A DNA stretch of 64,000 nucleotides from Diphasiastrum complanatum (taxonomy: Eukaryota; Streptophyta; Lycopodiopsida; Lycopodiales; Lycopodiaceae): assembly GCA_029204225.1 (NCBI GenBank), contig CM055094.1, forward strand, positions 31,307,427-31,371,426, written 5' to 3'. How positions within the stretch are numbered: the first letter of the stretch is position 1; each line of letters starts with the position of its first letter. Under the pieces are notes generated by a model. That model was not told where the DNA came from, ran no database searches, and was given only the letters and a program-made list of their open reading frames with translations. Of the stretch, positions 23,641 through 35,323 are shown one piece after another. The position numbers and the translations under genes are program-made.

Positions 23641-25489
23641 GTTCCTTTCATTGTTTGTGATGCTCAGAAATTGAGAATGATCCAAAACCTTGTGTTGGTA
23701 AGTATGTGTTGCTAGATTGAATATAGAGTATACTCTATAATCAAGAGCTTGAAGAGGACTTTCACATGCATGTCATTTCTAGGAAAGAAAAGAAGTTAAT
23801 CTGATATACATTTTATGTAAGATCTAAATGTGATATTGTAATTAGTGTACAATTAATTAGATCTACTGTATTCAGTTGTGTTTGGGACGTGGCCCGTTAG
23901 AATATATTGATCGGGCACTGATCCCGTAGACTGCTACTTGGGTTAGCCGGTAGCCACACGTAGGAAGAAATTAGCTTGTACAGTGATTTTGAGTTCATTA
24001 TGCTATACGCAAGGGCATGTCCTGGGTTTGTCAGTATATGTGGCCATATTGGGACTAACTCTAGTTTGGTAGGTGGTAGGCTAGTTTAGTGAGACCTGTT
24101 GAGCCCATGCAGTTTGGGGCTTTGCTATATGGAGGCCTATCTTTGGCTAGAGGGCACCTTTTTTGGCCATCCTTGCTCCAAAATGACCCCTGAAACTGGC
24201 TGCTCAGAGCCAGTGGACAGAGCGACATCACAGAGCAGGGAGAAATGTGTTCTAGGGATTTTTCATCACCATTCTATCAAGCGGAGTGCGAGTGACCTAG
24301 TGATGGGCTACATTCGCTATTTGGGTACCGTAGGGCCAAATTTGGAGCAATTTTTGGCTGGTGAAACCTGCTACAGGGCAGTACGATGAGGCATAATCAC
24401 TTCTAAATCATTATTGCTTACTTCTGATAGGGTAACAAGGTGTTTGGATGTAGTAAATGCGGTATGGGGGAGAATGGTAGCAGAATTGTGTGGAGAAAGC
24501 TAGTTTTGGAAATTCTTGTGATGAGGTTCAACTCTTGGGTTCGAACCAACCAACGTCAAGTGGCATTTTGGAGGAATGCTCTCACAGGTATGATCAGCAG
24601 TGACATTGTCGAGTCAGGTGATAGCTGCATTGACACACGCATCTGTAGCTTGGAGATTTCTCTTTCGGAGGGAAATATGGGCTAACTTGGAGGTACACAC
24701 ATATTGGTGGTCACAGGTGATGGAAGTGCGAGGTGGTGCCAGTTGGAAGCCATACTCTTGGTGAGGGGTGAGTGTGATGATTTTGCGGTTTTGCAGTCAG
24801 TAAGTCAATTTTGATTAAGCCATTTTAGCTGTGGAGCAGTGTATCAGGTTTGTCATCGAGGAGATACACTTCAACTGCCAGTTTGGGTAAGTCAAGTCAA
24901 TTTGCCATATTAGTATTGCATCGGAGATGCAGATTCTAGAGATAGTAGGGTGCAAATCATTTGGTTTGGGCCATGGAAGATCTCATAGGTTCACTTGGAG
25001 GGATACTGGCATTCACAGTCATGTGAAGGGACTTGATGGTGGCTTTGGAGTTCACATCTCAATGTATTCTCAGGGAATGGTTTGGAACCATTCACAGGAG
25101 CAGCTTTGAGCTAGTTTGGGGGAATACAGGTGGACACTACAGGGTAGATGCTCAGATCTTTGTGATCAGGGATGGCATTGAAATACGTGGTAGGGAGGAT
25201 AGCATTGTAGGATGACATGGGATGATCATCAGGGGGCAACTATTTCAAACTTGACTTGAGTCATTGGCATGGACAGGACTTACAGGTGGGATTCATGATG
25301 GAATCGGGAAGTTGCAAACACAAATGGGCAAAGTGTGAAGCTTTGAGAGCCAGCTCTAGGTTGGAGAGCTGATGGAGATCGCACAAGTGTGTGATCGGAG
25401 GGCAAACATTGTGGTGAGTGTTTTACTAGCGATCTACTGGAGGGGACATTGATGGTGAGGACTTCATGGTGTGCTCATTTGGGAGCACA
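23641..25489. other. Unassigned 1.85 kb, possibly LTR or leader sequence
   Basis: G-rich relative to its surroundings, with several modest open frames (such as 24099-24389 +) that match nothing. It ends where the minus-strand copia pol begins to be readable (about 25490), so it probably belongs to, or was inserted into, that element's missing RT/RNase H half. Confidence 0.35.
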
Positions 25490-28018
25490 AGTTGGCATTA
25501 CCGTCATTGGACATTGATTCTATCATACTAGGCCCTTGGAGCTTGCTTCAGACCGTATAATGCCTTGTGCAATTTGCATAGTAGATGCTCCTTGCCTTGA
25601 GGGATGTAACCTTCTGGTTGATAGATGTAGACATCTTCTTGTATGTATCCATGTAGGAATGACGTCTGTATGTCCATCTGGTGAATATCCAGATCTTTTG
25701 CAGCAGATATAGCCAATAGAGTATGAATAGACTGATGTTTTACTACTGGACTGAAGGTCTCAATGTAGTCTATCCCATATACTTGTTCAAAGCCTTTAAC
25801 CACTAGTCTAGCTTTCCATTTGGATATAGATCCATCTGGCTTAAGCTTCAGCTTAAAGATCCATTTAGATTCAATTGGCTTTACACCTGTAGGAGGAATG
25901 ACAAGACTCCAGGTCTTGTTCTTCATTAGAGATTGATACTCAGCATCCATGGCAACTTTCCATTTTTCTGCATCGGGCATTGACAATGCTTCTGCTACGG
26001 TGGTAGGTTCGTCATGACTAATGAAACCTGAGGGATGAATTGGTCAGGCTGTTGTCATTGTCTCATAGATCTTCGAACTGCAGGTGCTTGATCAGACGAT
26101 TCTCCTTGGTGAATGACTGGGACCGTAGTATTTTGCGGTTGAACGATCGTGAGTCTAGGCCCATCTACGGTAAGTGGAGCCGTTGGGACGATCTCTGTTG
26201 CTCGAACAGTCATAGGTCGTAGCCTATCATTGGAAGGTGGAGCTACTATGGCAGTCTCTTGTATTGGTTGCTTCTGTTTGAGATCGTAATATTTGTCTTC
26301 AATGAAGACAACGGCACGACTAATTGAGATCTGGGTCATAACCACATCGTAAACACGATATGCCTTGTGTGAAGTTGAATAGCCAATAAAGATGCTTTTA
26401 CAGCTTACTGGGTCCAGCTTCTTCCTCAGATCAAATGGCACTTGTGCATAGCAGAGACATCCAAAAACACGCAGGAGTTTCAAACTTGGTTTGTAACCGT
26501 AGTAGGCTTCAAACGGTGTCTTGGAATCAACTACTTTAGTGCTAGAGTAGTTTTGTAGATAACAAGCCGTAGAGATAGTTTCTGCCCAAATGGTTTGAGG
26601 AAAATGCAAATTTGCTATCCTGGATCATGCAGCTTCCAACAATGTGCGGTTCTTCCGCTCTACTACTCCGTTCTGTTGGGGAGTGTAGCTAGTAGTAAAT
26701 TGGTGGTGCACGGCACATGAAGATAGGTAGTCCTTCATCTCATTTGACAAGAACTCTCCCCCTGAATCAGACCGTAGGGCCTTGATCCTATGAGCAGTTT
26801 GATTTTCAACGTATTGCTTGAAGATTTTGAAGCAACGAAATGCTTCTGACTTGTTCTTAATGAATATTACACTGGCAAATCGAGAGTAATCATCAATGAA
26901 TGAGATAAAATACAGAGCTTGACCTAACGAAGGTACGCTCATAGGACCACACAATTCACTATGTATTAGTGACAAAATGGACTTCGCCCTTTTGGCTTGT
27001 CCTTTGGGAAATCTCGTTCTAGATTGTTTCCCTAGTAGACAATTTTCACAGATAGTATGATTAGCTATGGTGACAGCAATTATATTCATGTCCTTGACCA
27101 TTTTATTGTGATGCATATACAAGATTGAACGCATGTTTAAATGACCTAATCTTTGATGCCATAAATTTGCATCTGAACAACTCACAGAAAGTGCAACATC
27201 ATGACTCAGTATGTACAAATTTTCTTCTCTGTAAGCAGAGAAGATTTGGCCTTCAACTTGGTGTGAACTGGAGTCACCAAAGAAAATGTACTTTGATTTT
27301 GTAGCTGTGAGTGTAGAGAAGAGGTCCTTGCATGGCGTCATGTGCTGAAAAGCACCTAAATTGAGATACCAATGATGGGGATCTCTATTTGATTGATCTT
27401 GTACCATCAGTGCCTTCTCTTCATCTTGAGATCCTTTGATTGTGTCAGAGTTCCCTTCTTGGTGCTGTTGCATCTTTTTCTTTGCTTCATTGTGCTTGAG
27501 GATGCGACAGTCCTTGATGTCGTGGTTGGTTCTTTTGCAATATCTGCAAAATAGCTTGGTCTTGGATGATGAGAGACTATACTATTGCTGTTGTTGTGGT
27601 TGTGATGCTGCTGGCTGTTCTGCCTTTGTCTTCTTATTCTTGAAGCCTTTCTTCTTCTTGGATTGCTGCTTGTTTGAATAGAGTGCCATGGATTTGGTAC
27701 TCGTAGATGTGGACAAGCTTTTCCTCTTGACTTCTTCATGCAACAAGCTTGTTGTCAATTTTTGGAGAGACAATGCAGGGATATATCTTAGAAGCAACAC
27801 TAAATTATCGTAAGAGGATGGAAGACTGGCAAGAAGAGACATGGTAGAGTCCTTTTTTGATATAGGAGCTGTTTGGGTTCTGCCAGTCTGGCTATAGAAC
27901 CATTAACGTATCCCCATAGCTCCTTTTCAATCAGGAGCATCCTCATTTTGAACTTCCACATGTGGAAGTCATCTCCGTTGAATTGATTGATCAAGCGGAT
28001 CTTTGATGTGCCTTCCAT
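25490..28018 (-). pseudogene. Ty1/copia gag-pol, 3'-truncated and disabled
   Basis: Gag starts at ATG 28018-28016 (MEGTSKIRLINQFNGDDFHM). It reaches an intact zinc knuckle CRYCKRTNHDIKDC near 27500-27540 (CX2CX4HX4C). Protease reads 'WYLNLGAFQHMT', where the family has WYLDSGASxHMT, so the catalytic Asp is Asn. Pre-integrase: 'LWHQRLGHLN' and 'CENCLLGKQ'. Integrase: 'SFIDDYSRFASV', 'LRSDSGGEF' and 'NGVVERKNRTLLEAA' (D, D, E present). RT N-terminus: 'WIFKLKLKPDGSISKWKARL' and 'HQMDIQTSFLHGYIQEDVYI'. Stops and frameshifts occur in gag (near 27840), before the knuckle (near 27585), at 26625 after LEAA, near 26052, and at the Trp of 'KQAPRAW' (25527). Sequence after 'YDRI' (about 25490) is lost, including the catalytic YVDD and RNase H. 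Confidence 0.92.
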
Positions 28019-28102
28019 AGTAATCAGAATTTTACACAAACAATTTAGAATAGCTTTTGGAAAAAACAAAGATCTTGGAATCTAGTAATCCACTAAACCA
28101 AT

Positions 28103-28114
28103 GCTCTGATACCA
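28103..28114 (-). other. Primer-binding site, tRNA-iMet type
   Basis: The minus strand reads TGGTATCAGAGC, 85 bases upstream of the gag ATG. Confidence 0.85.
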
Positions 28115-28118
28115 CTTC

Positions 28119-29290
28119 TGTTGGTGTATGATGTGAAATGCTTGGTCTACGATTGATTACGATTGTAGCGGACGTGACGGAAGCAGAACACAAGAGGCGA
28201 TTACGATAAAAACGATGTCTCTACCAACAGTAACTACGATTTCAGAAACATGGATTGACTAGAGAACGAAATCAAAAGCTTGTTATACTTTTGGGTTATC
28301 AAAGTAGGAGTCTGAGACTACCATAACAATAGGATTGCGAAGCATTAGGCATCTTGGACAGCCATGCGAACCTTTGTCTCTGATAACTGTGTTTGTGTGC
28401 AAGAGAGTGAGAGAGACAATTGCATTCAATCAAGAACGTAAGGATTAAATAGTAGCAAATCTGTATATATAAAAGAGAATCGGATTACAATACAATAGCG
28501 TTGATAAGCATGTGCTCCTAATTACAGACTCAAAACAATAGCTACAGTTCTAGATCTCTCTCTCTTTGTGTATAAATCACTAACTCTGAGGAGCTAGCTA
28601 TTTAAGACCTTTTGGTCATTTTGATCACTCTGTGTATCTAGATTGTTCAACTCAACAACACTTATCACTCCTTCTCTTCGCTCAGATACATATTTATAGC
28701 TATCAGAGTCTTTTTATTTACTGTAATTAAGGTTTACAGGATGATTAACAACCGTTTAAACAAGATCCGTAGATCCGTTATTGGAGCGCCTAAAGGAGGA
28801 GAAGTACAGAGCAACGTATCCTTTGTATGCATCGTAGTGCAAGGATGTAGGCCGTGATGGCCGTAGTTTGTCCGCAATCGTTTGAACAACCGCTGGTCAT
28901 TCGATCAGCTGTGATCATTTGCTTTGTAGGTGATCGTTTGCTTCCTTTGTTGATAACCGTAAGTGATAACTTATGGAGCTAAACGATGAGATGGATCAAC
29001 CGTTGTTAGTTGACTTCGTAGGAACTCGTAAATTGTTGTCGCTGGTCGACTTCGTTGATAACCGTAAGTAGGTTGCTTATGTTTAAAAACGGTTGAGGAG
29101 AGTTAACTCTGGTCATTCATAGCGTAAGAAGGTCATTTGCGGTGGTCGACGGGATTCCGCAAGTGCTTGTAGATGGTAACCTACGGGTTTTAACAACTCC
29201 CTTGCGGTTTGTGGTTTCTTGTGGTTTGCAGTTTGAGTCGTGCTTCTCCGTAAACATTGATTTAACGGTTCCCTTCGATCAGACCTTCTA
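28119..29290 (-). repeat. 5' LTR region of the truncated copia element
   Basis: Beyond the primer site the plus strand opens with TGTTGGTGTATGATG, the inverted LTR end. The content to about 29290 is LTR-like and not coding. Short motifs such as CCGTAAG and CGATCAG recur within it. No second LTR is present, so the outer border is estimated only from the change to very AT-rich DNA. Confidence 0.5.
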
Positions 29291-29555
29291 ATTATAATTG
29301 AAAAATGATACATTTAAGAAAAAAAAGAATATTAAGAGTTTATTGTCAAATAGTTCTGTAATTTTGTATGATTTTGTTTTTCTTTGTTCTAATAATAATA
29401 ATCAAAAATTTGAATTTTGTAATTTCTATTTTTCTTTTTTAGTAATCTTTCTTTCTCATAACCTATGCTTGGCATATCTATTTTCTTAGCATGTGTTATA
29501 TTTTTAATATTTTAAAGCTTCAAAAAATTTGACCCAGTTTTTAATTATAGAAATT
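29291..29555. other. AT-rich spacer
   Basis: T- and A-rich, no coding signal. Confidence 0.6.
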
Positions 29556-29860
29556 CTAAGGCTGTTGCTTTGGCAAAAGTAAGGGGCAATCCTCAAGTGA
29601 CCCATCCAACAAATTCTTGACAACTTCAGCAGAGATAAATAGACCTGATCTAGCATCGACCTCCAAACAATGAAAAATTCCACCTTCCACTAAAGTTGAA
29701 CAAGAGGACCCTGTTAAAGGAATTAAAAGTCGTGCCAAACAAACAGTAAAACAACCCAGAGCTGTTCCGTCTGAAAAATCAAAGAAGAAGCCTGATGAAT
29801 CTACCCTGAATCTAATTAGGGCCTCCATCAATTCCCTTGTAGGCTCTTCCGAAATTTCAA
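29556..29860 (-). CDS. Unrecognised coding-like segment (possible exon)
   Basis: A minus frame open over about 100 codons, including 'CFEISEEPTRELMEALIRFR', 'GTALGCFTVCLARLLIPLTG' and 'GIFHCLEVDARSGLFISAEV'. The mixed amino-acid composition with regular hydrophobic spacing is more protein-like than the surrounding AT-rich sequence and suggests an alpha-helical repeat fold. I do not recognise the family. It ends at a stop before 29556. No neighbouring exon could be joined. It may be a host gene exon, a captured fragment or chance. Confidence 0.3.
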
Positions 29861-30360
29861 AACAATGTGATCAAATCCATTTAGCCAAAAAATAAGAGAA
29901 ATTACTATAATATTAGATATTGACCAATGTGATAGACCTCCAATCAATCCTATAGCTAGCAATAGGCCAATGGAAGTCCATGAGCATAAGAAACGCATGC
30001 ACATAATTTAAAAATCAAATTCAAAGATCATACTCAAGCAATAGTAATGCCATTTGTTGTTCTTGTTGATCCTAGCGAGTGTCCCTTTGTAGATAGCTTT
30101 GATTTTTTTGTTGTAGATTCATATCATTTAGCCTAAGTCAAAATGATGGAGTTGAAAGCACTGTATGCTCAAGAGACTGGCTTGCCTTTTGATTCATAAA
30201 ATCCCGCGCAAAGCTTGACAAAATATTCAACTAGCATTTCGAAGTGGCCAGTTATTTTACATATCTAAGCATTGCACAATTTTTCTCTTTTTAAAAGATT
30301 CAAAATGAAATATTTTTTACTTTATTCTTATATTTTGTTCATTGTTTTCTGGTTTGGTCT

Positions 30361-30600
30361 CTTGTTGACAAAATATTTGATAATGTTCAAGGGGCTTCAA
30401 AGTCCAAGAAAAAATTTGGCACTGCCTCTCAAAGCATGAAGCCCATAGAAACTGATATGAGTATTTCAGAATGGAAAAATATGCGAGGAATTAGCTCAAC
30501 CGAGCTAATTGTAAGTGTTCTTTCGAGAGTTGTTGATGGTCAGCTCTCTTTAGCTGAGATGGGTAAGGAATTTCAAAGGTACGAGAATATAAAATATTAA
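30361..30600 (+). CDS. Unrecognised exon-like segment
   Basis: An open + frame reads through 'DKIFDNVQGASKSKKKFGTA', 'MSISEWKNMRGISSTELIVS' and 'VLSRVVDGQLSLAEMGKEFQ' to a TAA at 30598. A pyrimidine-rich stretch precedes it (30310-30360) and AAAGGTACGAG near 30577 could be a splice donor. That makes it a plausible internal exon of about 200 bases. Composition is like a folded helical protein. The family is not recognised and no partner exon was found. Confidence 0.35.
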   Translation, partial: LVDKIFDNVQGASKSKKKFGTASQSMKPIETDMSISEWKNMRGISSTELIVSVLSRVVDGQLSLAEMGKEFQRYENIKY

Positions 30601-32280
30601 CTATTTTTTGTGTATTATCTAACAGTCAAAATACATGTCATTGACTTGATATTAATAATCAACATTTCATTTTCAGTGTTTGCTAAATGCTTCACTCCAT
30701 AACTCACTACTAATGCTGATTTCTCACACTTGTCATCATCACTTGCTCACACTTGTCATCATCACTTGTTATCATCACTTGCTTAGACTAGAATTTGTCA
30801 ATTAAACATCCTATCACTATTATTCAAATCAACCGAAGACACTTCCTGCTCACAACAGATCTCTTTCCATCAACATTTCCACAATGAATGGAACATGGCA
30901 AGATCTTAACTCGGGCATGTCACTTCGGTTAACTACATATAAGATCTACTCACTTATTGTGTTTCTTATAAGATTGCTACTCACAAACTGCTGATCTACA
31001 ATCTCTTACTTACTTGATATAAAACTCTTGCTCACATTCATAATTCATGTCATTCGACATCAGAACACTTCAAGAATTCAACACATGGCTCGAGCAACAA
31101 AATAGTACATAGAAATGTGTCGTGAGTATCCATATGCAAATTTTAGAGCATTGCAAGTCTGGATGTACATCAGTATAATGTAACAATGATTCTGAATGTT
31201 AACATCACAATTAAGTTCCAAGCAATCAACTATTCGATCACACAGGCAATCCAATAACCAATGAGTTTTAAGACAATCTTAGCAATGAATTCACGGTTGC
31301 TCGCATAAGACAGTATCAAGGCTAAGGAAGTGTCTGACCAGAGTTACAATCATAAGCACATCCGACAAGGTGAGGCTTACCAACTGTCAAAAATAGAAGT
31401 ACTCAGCAAATAGAAGGCTTATGAAAGCAGAGAGAAGGGAAAACTTGAAGACTCAAACTCTCTCTGTGATCTCCTGAAAAACTCGATGGTTGTATTGAAG
31501 CATAAGTGGTGTACATATAGGGAACGAGCGCGAAAATACGTAGTTCTCCAGTAACCGATATGTCGCTTTATATTTAGTTTGATTAACTAAATACATCCAA
31601 TAGAAAAATTACAAGTGTACAATCTCGTAGGTGGCATCCTTGTCACGTGGCTTTGCTCCAATGAGAAGCAAGCACGTGGAAGGTTACAACATTTGATTGA
31701 GGTGCAATAAATGAGTCTTCTGAAAAGTTCTTTTCTTAGGGCTGGCCTTCATATTAAGGTTCATGTCATTTCATATATGCCCTTCGGGATATAGACCTTC
31801 CTTCAGTAACATTTATTGAGGCCTCTTTATCTTCAATATAACTTTGGATAGCTTGTCATTGTTGGGTCCATTAGATATTTTTTCATATTCGGTGATTATC
31901 TTCATCAGTTGAGTAGGTTGATTGGGGTTTTGCATTACAAAATAGTAATTCAAAATAATAAAAAATGTAATAGGGTATTACAAATCCCCCCCTTCTAAAA
32001 TGTGAAGCGTCCTCGCGAACAATCAAAATCAGCAACAATTTTTCATATTGGAGGGAAAGCCAAGTGGCGAAGTAGGGTTTGGACTTGTTATATATTGTTG
32101 TAACTCATGGAAAAAGGGATCTTCTCTCTTCTCTCTCTTATGTCATCATTATACATGGTTCTCTTTGGGTTCTACTACTCATTGGTGCACTCTCATGATG
32201 TTATCTTGCAATTCTATGTGTAGAATGATCATTTATTGCTATTTTTGGTTCCACAAATTTATATCTTAACCGCCTTGATC
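30601..32280. other. No recognised gene
   Basis: Contains a tandem repeat of about 24 bp (30723-30782, units around CTCACACTTGTCATCATCAC). Otherwise nothing is identified. Confidence 0.5.
30723..30782. repeat. Short tandem repeat (24-bp unit)
   Basis: Two full units and a partial third of CTCACACTTGTCATCATCAC plus TTG, adjoining. Confidence 0.8.
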
Positions 32281-32655
32281 CCATAGTCTGCGCGGCCGCA
32301 ACATATGCTCGAGATTTAGAGAATTTTTTATGGGAATCACCACGAAATGGGATGATTTTTTTTGCCCCCCGTATTTTTTGATCCTAACACAAGCTTGGCG
32401 TTTGAAAAAGTGGAAGACCAACTCCCAGTGGCTCGAGTGTATTATAGAGCGGCAATACTCGGCGATTCCTGGCCCAACAGATTCCAAGCCTGGATTGACC
32501 AATTTTGGCTAATCGGCGTCCATAAGTCCTTCCACAAGTCAAAGGATGCAAAAAGCACCAAGCGCCTGGAATTCATGGAGCAGGTCACGGGTTATCTCAT
32601 TGTTTTAACTAGTTATGGCTTCTCCATTAGCATTCACATTGAGCACATGAGCTAA
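32281..32655 (+). pseudogene. Unrecognised coding remnant
   Basis: A coherent peptide is readable if one shift at a homopolymer near 32360 is allowed: 'ATYARDLENFLWESPRNGMI', then 'SLAFEKVEDQLPVARVYYRA', 'DSWPNRFQAWIDQFWLIGVH' and 'RLEFMEQV'. GC content is higher than in the flanks, which supports former coding use. I do not know the family. Position between other element remnants suggests a transposon protein, but that is inference. Confidence 0.3.
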
Positions 32656-33458
32656 CCTCCATCTCACTCCTCTCTCTTTCCTCTTTCACCTACTATCTTG
32701 ATTATTGCTTGTGATTGGTGTTAGTGAAAGTAGAGTTAAAGTGGGGTAGTGTTAAAGTAGAGTTAGGAAAGCATCTAAACATAGTTAGGAACTTACCTTT
32801 GTGTTCTAACCCTTCTTGACAGGCGGAGGGCTGCTCACCATCGAATTTACACACTCTACAGTCACACACCATGTACCACTCCACATGTGTCTATATGAGT
32901 CCCTTAAGCCTCTTATGTTATCAATTATTATCTAGCCTTGGGTGATAAGTTGAGGCATAACCAATTAACTCGACTATGGAGACCTTATTCTTATGTCTAG
33001 GATTATTCCAAAATAGGACACAACCATAGCAAAATAGTTTCACAAAGATAAAGTTTGCTCTTGATCTTCCATCTATGAAAACAACTTCTTTAAACAGGCC
33101 TACATATTTGTACCTAGAGTTAACATTGCTCTTCTCAAATTTCCGTGATATCCTATTTTTAGCATTGGTTGTGAATCATTTGACTCCATTGTGGTCAGCT
33201 TTTGGGTAGAGGTTTTATTTCAGCAAGACTTGATCCAATGATATAGCATGGCCTTGAGTTTGAAGCACACAGTACCCAAAGGTAGATTAATTGGTCATGA
33301 TTAGAAGTTGGCTAAGGCTTCAGTCTCAAATAAGTCCTAGTCATGGGTGGCATAAGGTAACTCAAAGTCATCTGATTCTTAATCAAAAGTAGTTGCTTCA
33401 TTAGTAAGAGGTTCTTTAAGTAGCTTGGATCAAGCTTTTGATCCATTTCTACCTATTG
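32656..33458. other. No recognised gene
   Basis: AT-rich. No domain seen on either strand. Confidence 0.5.
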
Positions 33459-33785
33459 CTATTTCTGCTGCTCTTCTTTTATCCATTCTTTCAGTGCTTT
33501 GTAATTCACTTCTCTATGGCTAGGTTGGGATACTTCCTTGGTTCCACCAATCTTGAAGTTTTGCAATTGTCGTGAATTTCCTTCAAGCGTTGGCTCAATT
33601 ATTGGATCAATTGTTTGTTTATGTTCTCTTGTTTTTACGTACATTTTGGCTTCGGTCTTGTCTAATACTTTATGGGAGTCTACAATGATTATTGTAGGTC
33701 TATTATCGATTACTGGGACTGCAAGTCTGAATTGGCAATCTTTGTAGGAATGGCCATGACCACATTCTTTACAAATAGCACACAC
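33459..33785 (-). pseudogene. Zinc-knuckle fragment, gag-like
   Basis: Minus frame from ATG 33785 begins with 'CKECGHGHSYKDC', a knuckle one residue short (CX2CX3HX4C in place of CX2CX4HX4C). It continues with 'RLAVPVIDNRPTIIIVDSHK' and a charged tail. It follows the gypsy integrase piece, which is the reverse of element order (gag before pol), so the two are rearranged or unrelated. Confidence 0.45.
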
Positions 33786-33807
33786 TTTTGAGTCGGCATT
33801 TCACTAT

Positions 33808-34044
33808 TCAATGGTTTTCATTGCATCCAAAACATCCCATAATGCTGCGTTGGCCATTGTTTTGGGTGCTGTATTTTTGGACATCATCAATTCTTACTGT
33901 CCTAGCCTCAACCCAGTTCGTAAAATAATCTACAGCCACTATAACATAGTGGGCTTGGGAACCTCGAATAATTTGTTGTCGTCTGTTCTTTACGTATTTC
34001 TCAATCATCATCAGCTCATGAGGGCTTTCTGCTCTTCTAGTTGA
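33808..34044 (-). pseudogene. Ty3/gypsy integrase core fragment
   Basis: The minus strand contains 'AHYVIVAVDYFTNWVEARTV', the first-aspartate segment of the gypsy integrase catalytic core (family pattern xxVAVDYFTKWVEA). The preceding 'ELMMIEKYVKNRRQQ' is compatible with the linker. The second Asp and Glu segments are not seen. The only gypsy protein piece recognised with fair confidence in the window. Confidence 0.75.
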
Positions 34045-35323
34045 TTTTCATGTCATCTTCGGATGCATTGGTCACTCTGAGCAACATAAGATAAATTGCC
34101 AATCTTGTACGACCAAAAGTGGCTATCAATGATCAAAAAGATGAAACTATCAGCTTAAGACAGATGGATAAGAGGATGGATCTTTAAGCTTGAACTGTTA
34201 ACAAGTCCTAATCGTGGGGATAAGGGATCCCACTGGGAAAGGTGAGCAAATGCAATTACATATCAGTAGCTTATCTGTCACAAAGAGAATGTTCACATAC
34301 ATATCCAGCATCCTTCTGTAGGATCTAAATCATGAGGAATATCGGCAGCTTTTCAGAAGAAAGGTAGTGGGAGACATTAACTGCGGAATAGCTTCTATTG
34401 AACAACTCACATATTGAGACACTCACATGATTTGTAAAGAATACATTTGTTACCAAGACTGGTAATACAAATTTTGTCATGCCTCTGCAAATATTAGCCA
34501 ATTTATTTGATTAATAGTTGAGATGGATCCTTGAGGATGCTCAGCTCTCTAAGCATCATAATTCATTGCTCTAAAAACTTTGCCACAGCAATAAGAGACA
34601 TTCAACAGCAAAAGCAAGTTTCGAGAAATAAGGATCATGCTACAACGGAATAACTGGTAGAGCTACAAACTTTGTTCATGCCATATCACACATCTGCAGG
34701 AAAAAAAGCTCCCACTTCAGGGTGTGACAAAGCACAACTTTCAGATTTAATTTGAGGATTAAAATATTGTGACGTACATTAGAAGCGATAAGTAAACTCT
34801 AAATGGAGATTCTGATTAATCAATAACAATACAAGGAAGCACCTTTGCAGATCCAATATGCATAATTTAGCATCAGTAAGCCTGAAGCATATGCAAGCTG
34901 TTCATTGAGCTTGATATGGGGTAATTCCATTCTGTTGGGATGAAATATCACCAAATGTCTGGATTGGCAATGATGGGTTGCTGACAAGTCCCGCTCATGA
35001 TTATCCCCATGCTTAAGATGTACAGAATGAAGTACAATTCTGCAGATGCTGAAACGGCAGCACATAATTGACATAATTTGGCTGGTAGCTGAGATCCCAA
35101 TGGTGAAATAGCAAAAATTTAAGAAAAATGCTTGCTCAATTTACATTCAGGTGGCATCGGTAGGTTTCAACGGGGGAAATATCTCCTGATTCTGGAAAAT
35201 AGTAGTTGCAATCACAGATTTGCTCAACTTACAGATATTTAAGCTCTTAAAGATTTCCAAAGACACTTCTGATTTTTTGCATGCAATCAGGAACCATTTC
35301 CTGAAGATTCTTGTTGAACCAGC
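34045..35323. other. 3' flank of HCF173, no gene seen
   Basis: Probably includes the HCF173 3' UTR, on the minus strand below 35324. No clear polyadenylation signal was picked out. Minus frame 34820-35074 has no family match. Confidence 0.45.

Noticed and set aside
32292-32313. Adjacent NotI, NdeI and XhoI sites resembling a cloning polylinker
   Set aside because: The bases lie within a coherent reading frame that continues for over 100 codons, and no vector backbone is recognised; treated as coincidence.
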